A stretch of 64,000 bases of DNA, taken from contig NC_051140.1 in NCBI RefSeq assembly GCF_014839805.1, forward strand, positions 13,041,826 through 13,105,825, given 5' to 3'. Shown here in pieces: positions 62,901 to 64,000 of this stretch (positions within the stretch are counted from its first letter, which is position 1; each line of letters begins with the position of its first letter). The DNA comes from Manduca sexta (taxonomy: Eukaryota > Arthropoda > Insecta > Lepidoptera > Sphingidae). A program made the translations under genes and the position numbers. The notes beneath the pieces are model-generated. The model saw only the letters and a program-made list of their open reading frames with translations. It did not search any database and was not told the origin of the DNA.

Positions 62901-64000
62901 ATGCCTCGAAGAAAGAAGTGGAATTATTCATCAATAGTCGTCCCCGATGAAAAGGACTCGTTTATGAATCATAATTATTGTTGAATTTAATGTATTCTAA
63001 TTTATATGTTTTATCCTAGAATTTGTTACTTTTCTACATGTCTCTTCTTAGTATTATCATTATCTTACGACTGTGGTTTTCATACATCAAATCGTTTAAG
63101 GCAAACCAACATTTATAAAAAAAAATATTGCGTTCAGGCAGGTTAAGGGATTGTTTTGTTGATTTCAGATGCGAACATAGAATTGGATGTGCGTTTTGAT
63201 AGAGTTCTATATGATGGAATTATTCGAAACAATGTCGTCGTGCATGAAAAAATTCTACTTGAAGGCTATACTGATCAAAATATTGAAATAAATGGCGGTA
63301 AGGACCCAGCGCCTTGTTCTTCCAATTATTTGTTCTTAATTTCTGTGTATTGTTTTTTATAGGGGCACGGCAAATTAGCCTCTCTGAACCTGATGGTAAG
63401 TGGAGTAGGGTGAAGTTGAATGTCGACTGATGAGAGATGATTACCTCTCGATAGTCGACACAATTGTGCCGGCCTGTTGGAACCGGATATACACAGACTG
63501 ATCCCGAAACGTGACACACTTACGTGGGCCATTATATTGCTGTACAGGCGGATATAAAATATATTCTACAAACAGCAATTGCTTGTAAATTTCCTCCACA
63601 TAAATTATACCTCATTAACATTATTCAGAGTTCTCGGGTTTGTTCGTGGCGCGGGTGTCGAATGGTGAACTATTTGTGCAAAAGTGGAATTGGGCCACAA
63701 TACCAAACGTCAATCACATAGCGTTGGAGCTGCAAGTGTCTACTGCGCGCGCTATTCTGTTGCTTGTCGTAGATCATTCAGGTAATCATTCTTCACTTTT
63801 TATGTTCTTTCTTTTGTCTACTATTTTGACAAGAAGTATTTACAGGATTTTTGTATATTATGTAATTTCAATTATAATTAATTCAAAATAAATGAAATTT
63901 ATCCTTTAGAATTAAAAAAAAACTTTTTTTTCCATTAAGTGATACGGAATTATATAATATATAGAACATAATGATCAACATAAAGTTTTTTCTTAGGTGA
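32902..64000 (+). CDS. Giant secreted or surface protein of cadherin-like repeats (5' part; runs off the window)
   Basis: It starts at ATG 32902 (context aaaaATGG), just after a possible 5' UTR acceptor (atatttcag ending at 32869). A 22-residue signal peptide precedes the first domain. The early domains keep a cadherin-like linker (DDTNNNAPVF in exon 4, DVDNTNDPP across exons 4/5). Later domains follow one pattern: F-E-R-x-x-Y-x-G, P-I-x-L-x-x-G-Y-D-x-x-V-x-F-x-L-x-G-G, then F, V-x-I-x-L-x-N-x-I-P, N-x-x-I-x-L-x-V-x-A and A-x-T-x-I-V-I. They mostly lack the calcium motifs. From exon 5 on, every intron is phase 1 and exons cycle BA-fused, C, A. Three diverged cycles precede 14 near-identical ones. 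Read intact, about 11995 nt or about 4000 residues lie in the window. No membrane segment is seen so far. The exact family is not recognised. Six units are frame-broken as written. Confidence 0.75.
33696..33800 (+). CDS. Cadherin-like gene exon 2
   Basis: Acceptor ttctacag, donor gtaagt. Encodes the mature N-terminus (GCTMEGISLW...), in at phase 1, out at phase 1. No motif of its own. Confidence 0.75.
36407..36588 (+). CDS. Cadherin-like gene exon 3
   Basis: Acceptor gattttcag, donor gtaagt. In at phase 1, out at phase 0, in line with exon 4. Beta-rich sequence (YVEVELINSRLVIRTND) leading into the first cadherin-like linker. Confidence 0.78.
36713..36985 (+). mobile_element. tRNA-derived SINE, family 1, copy 5 (intron 3)
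   Basis: Head gcggcgatagcccagttagg, B-box-like gggttcaaaacc (mutated), diverged body, ending ctgtgctcagcaatgggcag and tataatacag. Same strand as the gene. Confidence 0.75.
38232..38577. repeat. Six-copy tandem repeat, 57-bp period (intron 3)
   Basis: Units start at 38232, 38289, 38347, 38404, 38461 and 38518. The shared core is cgacctggtcttttcgcact then ctactgaagtgcaaatttcg. Because 57 is divisible by three, open frames appear on both strands (a 19-residue repeat), but the block lies inside intron 3 and is not credible as an exon. Confidence 0.9.
38821..39132 (+). CDS. Cadherin-like gene exon 4
   Basis: Acceptor atatttccag, donor gttagc, phase 0 to 0. Begins VVIINVDDTNNNAPVF, a recognisable cadherin inter-domain linker with DxNDNxP-type residues, then a whole domain (IDFAIEENDLFEI...). 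Confidence 0.85.
39466..39670 (+). CDS. Cadherin-like gene exon 5
   Basis: Acceptor atttccag, donor gtaaag, phase 0 to 1. Starts DVDNTNDPP, a degenerate calcium linker, and ends with an A-type half domain (VFSQIFYMATYS..., GFDDDVKFDLDGG). Confidence 0.85.
40903..41073 (+). CDS. Cadherin-like gene exon 6 (C type)
   Basis: Acceptor ctccattacag, donor gtaaaa, phase 1-1. Encodes DHVNNFELVTNSNQVSIRV and an LVVKAERT...ATVIVQLPEG end. An upstream tttcag at 40846-40851 is a competing acceptor, but using it would bring in stop codons. Confidence 0.85.
41567..41689 (+). CDS. Cadherin-like gene exon 7 (A type)
   Basis: Acceptor ccttttcag, donor gtaagg, phase 1-1. Encodes PLEFERAHYNGII and the GYDGLINASISSG end. 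No start codon inside, so it is easily missed. Confidence 0.85.
42006..42305 (+). CDS. Cadherin-like gene exon 8 (fused BA, diverged cycle 1)
   Basis: Acceptor tttttacag, donor gtaatt, phase 1-1. A B half (DHSTYFTPTVEG..., LEIIKDDHITP) runs without an intron into an A half (VFERALYSASY..., GFDATVNIELIGG). Confidence 0.88.
42435..42602 (+). CDS. Cadherin-like gene exon 9 (C type)
   Basis: Acceptor tatttcag, donor gtaata, phase 1-1. DHVRFFDFNQNGSNIALVS ... ASTAIIITLPEG. Confidence 0.86.
42749..42768. repeat. (GT)n microsatellite
   Basis: About ten GT units in intron 9. Confidence 0.9.
42856..42978 (+). CDS. Cadherin-like gene exon 10 (A type)
   Basis: Acceptor gtatttcag, donor gtaaat, phase 1-1. 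ILGFQESSYKGTL ... GYDSSVSFNISGG. Confidence 0.86.
43083..43388 (+). CDS. Cadherin-like gene exon 11 (fused BA, diverged cycle 2)
   Basis: Acceptor tatatttcag, donor gtaagg, phase 1-1. EHASYFELLNEGNRVNIRQ then LFSRNIYHATYKG and GYDSSVRFRIEGG. Confidence 0.88.
44430..44603 (+). CDS. Cadherin-like gene exon 12 (C type)
   Basis: Acceptor ttttttcag, donor gtacgt, phase 1-1. EHSQYFEVTNNGNNVILSL ... ANAALLIRFPAG. Confidence 0.86.
44720..44815 (+). mobile_element. SINE family 1 fragment (intron 12)
   Basis: Truncated 3' part: tggcggactaaggccttaac, gtagaggaggcccgtgtcca, tatgattcaaggttgacatt. Confidence 0.65.
44930..45064 (+). CDS. Cadherin-like gene exon 13 (A type)
   Basis: Acceptor acttttcag, donor gtacgt, phase 1-1. 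MGFSQHTYTGSIE ... GYDAGTAFFLTGG. Confidence 0.86.
45095..45330. mobile_element. Dispersed repeat fragment (intron 13)
   Basis: ggatatacacaggctgatcc and gctggcacgttcgcaatact resemble phrases at 11.78-11.90 kb and 63.48-63.53 kb, so a related element has inserted here. Boundaries are approximate. The rest of intron 13 up to 45898 is AT-rich without other recognised features. Confidence 0.45.
45899..46207 (+). CDS. Cadherin-like gene exon 14 (fused BA, diverged cycle 3)
   Basis: Acceptor attttcag, donor gtaagt, phase 1-1. DHAEHFRVTNDNNIVSVTL ... VFAEPHYRGTYVENTG ... GYDETVTFGLEGG. Confidence 0.88.
46965..47138 (+). CDS. Cadherin-like gene exon 15 (C type)
   Basis: Acceptor ttatttcag, donor gtaaga, phase 1-1. 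EFASLFTLVQNNNVVKITT ... ARTAILIDIQTG. Confidence 0.86.
47215..47352 (+). CDS. Cadherin-like gene exon 16 (A type, just before the array)
   Basis: Acceptor tcttttcaag (AAG in place of the usual CAG), donor gtacgt, phase 1-1. LLGFERVTYIGTFENNE ... GYTTNVTFTLHGG is the closest diverged relative of the array A exon. Confidence 0.86.
47437..48029 (+). CDS. Array unit 1 (exons B1, C1; edge unit, frame intact)
   Basis: B1 47437-47757, C1 47856-48029. Edge variants: LAPHF start, cattcctg in B1, tgatctttctttcag before C1. The A exon of this cycle is exon 16. Both exons are in frame. Confidence 0.9.
48137..48950 (+). CDS. Array unit 2 (frame-broken B exon)
   Basis: A 48137-48274 (VDPIELSEGY, Glu in place of Val), B 48359-48678 (320 nt, one G missing in GGG at about 48485), C 48777-48950. 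The shifted frame meets TAA at 48628-48630. Splice sites are intact. Confidence 0.85.
49057..49871 (+). CDS. Array unit 3 (frame-broken B exon)
   Basis: A 49057-49194, B 49280-49599 (320 nt, same one-G loss), C 49698-49871 (variant LTVTNAIP). Shifted frame stops just before the donor (about 49591-49593). Confidence 0.85.
49980..50796 (+). CDS. Array unit 4 (three frame lesions)
   Basis: A 49980-50119 (140 nt, extra GT in tatgtgtcgg; stop at 50042-50044). B 50204-50524 (extra T right after the acceptor and the one-G loss, so 321 nt but out of frame between them, with a stop at 50293-50295). C 50623-50796 intact. Confidence 0.85.
50903..51719 (+). CDS. Array unit 5 (frame-broken B exon, +2)
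   Basis: A 50903-51040, B 51125-51447 (323 nt, extra AA in ttccaaagcc; stop TAA at 51169-51171; the GGG is intact), C 51546-51719. Confidence 0.85.
51824..52637 (+). CDS. Array unit 6 (frame-broken B exon)
   Basis: A 51824-51961, B 52046-52365 (320 nt, one-G loss), C 52464-52637. Confidence 0.85.
52744..53559 (+). CDS. Array unit 7 (intact)
   Basis: A 52744-52881, B 52967-53287, C 53386-53559 (STIIIALADG: one Val to Ile change). All in frame. Confidence 0.9.
53666..54480 (+). CDS. Array unit 8 (intact)
   Basis: A 53666-53803 (VTIDPIVL), B 53888-54208 (SYFKPTS: Gln to Lys), C 54307-54480. All in frame. Confidence 0.9.
54587..55401 (+). CDS. Array unit 9 (frame-broken B exon)
   Basis: A 54587-54724, B 54810-55129 (320 nt, one-G loss), C 55228-55401 (LTVTNAIP variant). 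Confidence 0.85.
55510..56324 (+). CDS. Array unit 10 (intact)
   Basis: A 55510-55647, B 55732-56052, C 56151-56324. All in frame. Confidence 0.9.
56431..57246 (+). CDS. Array unit 11 (intact)
   Basis: A 56431-56568, B 56654-56974, C 57073-57246 (LTVTNAIP variant). All in frame. Confidence 0.9.
57353..58167 (+). CDS. Array unit 12 (intact, before the insertion)
   Basis: A 57353-57490, B 57575-57895, C 57994-58167 (SVVARRPG and ALSDG changes). The intron after C12 is interrupted by 2.8 kb of transposons. Confidence 0.9.
58189..58247. repeat. Perfect 29-bp inverted repeat at the insertion breakpoint
   Basis: 58189-58217 and 58219-58247 are exact reverse complements around one base. The left arm is the normal intron sequence (ttaactatatacgtatagta). 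The right arm is an inverted copy at the start of the inserted DNA. Confidence 0.95.
58218..58487 (+). mobile_element. tRNA-like SINE, family 2, with 11-bp target duplication
   Basis: The body contains a B-box-like GGTTCGAATCCC (58291-58302), then gtctggaatttgtgcccgat, ggctcgccccctatcacatc and ccccttcggggtaaaatgcg, ending tgatgttgtgtg. Target duplication CGTATAGTATA flanks it at 58207-58217 and 58488-58498. The first 30 bp of the insert are an inverted copy of the left flank. Confidence 0.82.
58502..60995. mobile_element. 2.5 kb DNA transposon with GGGCAAT TIRs, superfamily undetermined
   Basis: The ends GGGCAATGCTCCGAA and, inverted, GGGCAATTCTCTGAA match at 13 of 15 positions. AAGT is duplicated on both sides (58498-58501, 60996-60999), and the uninterrupted intron copies have a single AAGT there. 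The interior is AT-rich. Only two short minus-strand frames stand out (60152-59952 and 59815-59570, the second cysteine-containing) with no recognisable transposase motif, so it is non-autonomous or decayed. A 4-bp duplication is compatible with Sola-like elements among others. Confidence 0.8.
61054..61869 (+). CDS. Array unit 13 (edge unit, frame intact, altered donor)
   Basis: A 61054-61191 (VTYIGTF), B 61277-61597 (ALLNPIP; last exon base A in place of G, turning the split Gly codon into Asn and the donor into A|GTACGT), C 61696-61869 (SIVARRPG). Shares edge variants with units 1 and 14. Confidence 0.88.
61976..62791 (+). CDS. Array unit 14 (last unit, diverging C exon)
   Basis: A 61976-62113 (FMLHGG), B 62199-62519 (VVAESDL, LSQGYD), C 62618-62791. 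C14 departs clearly (NEIPGAVMANNRHLIFFV, SSNARATIVISLNNG), and from there the sequence leaves the homogenised array. Confidence 0.9.
62792..63168 (+). other. Intron after the array
   Basis: Donor gtaggt, acceptor tgatttcag. No recognised repeat. A weak acceptor at 62882-62888 opens only 20 codons that do not fit the A-type pattern and end in a stop. Confidence 0.6.
63169..63297 (+). CDS. Cadherin-like gene, A-type exon after the array
   Basis: Phase 1-1, donor gtaagg. VRFDRVLYDGIIRNN ... GYTDQNIEINGG fits the A pattern but is far diverged from the array copies. Confidence 0.85.
63362..63530 (+). mobile_element. Dispersed repeat shared with 11855-12025 (opposite strand)
   Basis: gcacggcaaattagcctctc, gaacctgatggtaagtggag, ttgtgccggcctgttggaac and cagactgatcccgaaacgtg, in inverted order relative to the copy in the LRR intron. 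Confidence 0.6.
63629..63781 (+). CDS. Cadherin-like gene, B/C-type exon (last complete exon in window)
   Basis: Acceptor tattattcag, donor gtaatc, phase 1-1. EFSGLFVARVSNGELFVQK ... ARAILLLVVDHSG: short and diverged, keeping the F, V and A-x-x-I-L-L positions. A possible next exon begins at 63997 after ttttcttag. Confidence 0.78.

Noticed and set aside
62889..62960. Extra A-type exon directly after unit 14
   Set aside because: A weak acceptor opens about 20 codons, but these do not fit the A pattern, end in a stop and have no donor; the exon at 63169 fits phase and pattern.

Overview
This window is nuclear DNA of an insect, almost certainly a moth or butterfly (Lepidoptera). It is AT-rich, genes are split by GT-AG introns, and it carries repeats typical of lepidopteran genomes: a tRNA-derived SINE with A- and B-box-like motifs (several copies on both strands), short non-autonomous Helitrons (A|TC start, GC-rich 3' hairpin, CTAG|T end), the widespread 'ttccg...ggaaccct' element, and a second tRNA-like SINE. 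There is no bacterial-type operon, CRISPR array or rRNA. The species cannot be named from the sequence alone.

Layout. 1-6635: non-coding, with one full-length Helitron, a Helitron relic and two SINEs. 6636-27447 (+): a seven-exon gene whose splice phases join into a 478-residue secreted leucine-rich-repeat protein (signal peptide, LRRNT cysteine cluster, 13 LRRs, LRRCT). Its first intron is 13.9 kb and full of repeats. 27448-32869: intergenic, with SINE pieces and a GC-rich patch ending in poly(A). 32902 to beyond 64000 (+): a very large gene for a secreted or surface protein of cadherin-like beta domains, with at least 57 coding exons, nearly all in phase 1-1.

The main feature is inside the second gene. 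After three diverged copies of a three-exon module (fused BA exon, C exon, A exon; two domains, about 211 residues), the same module has been amplified into 14 near-identical copies with a period of about 921 bp, introns included (47437-62791). The core (units 2-12) is homogenised and shows a dimeric higher-order pattern. Edge units 1, 13 and 14 share older variants. Between units 12 and 13 lies a 2.8 kb compound insertion: a SINE with an 11-bp target duplication and a 29-bp inverted copy of its flank, then a 2.5 kb DNA transposon with GGGCAAT terminal inverted repeats and a 4-bp target duplication. Six units carry frame-breaking indels as written, including the same one-base loss in five units, so the assembled frame is broken even though splice sites are kept throughout.

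If every module were read intact, the window would encode about 4000 residues of this protein, and the 3' end lies outside. The two genes are on the same strand and both encode extracellular repeat proteins, but nothing in the sequence shows that they work together.
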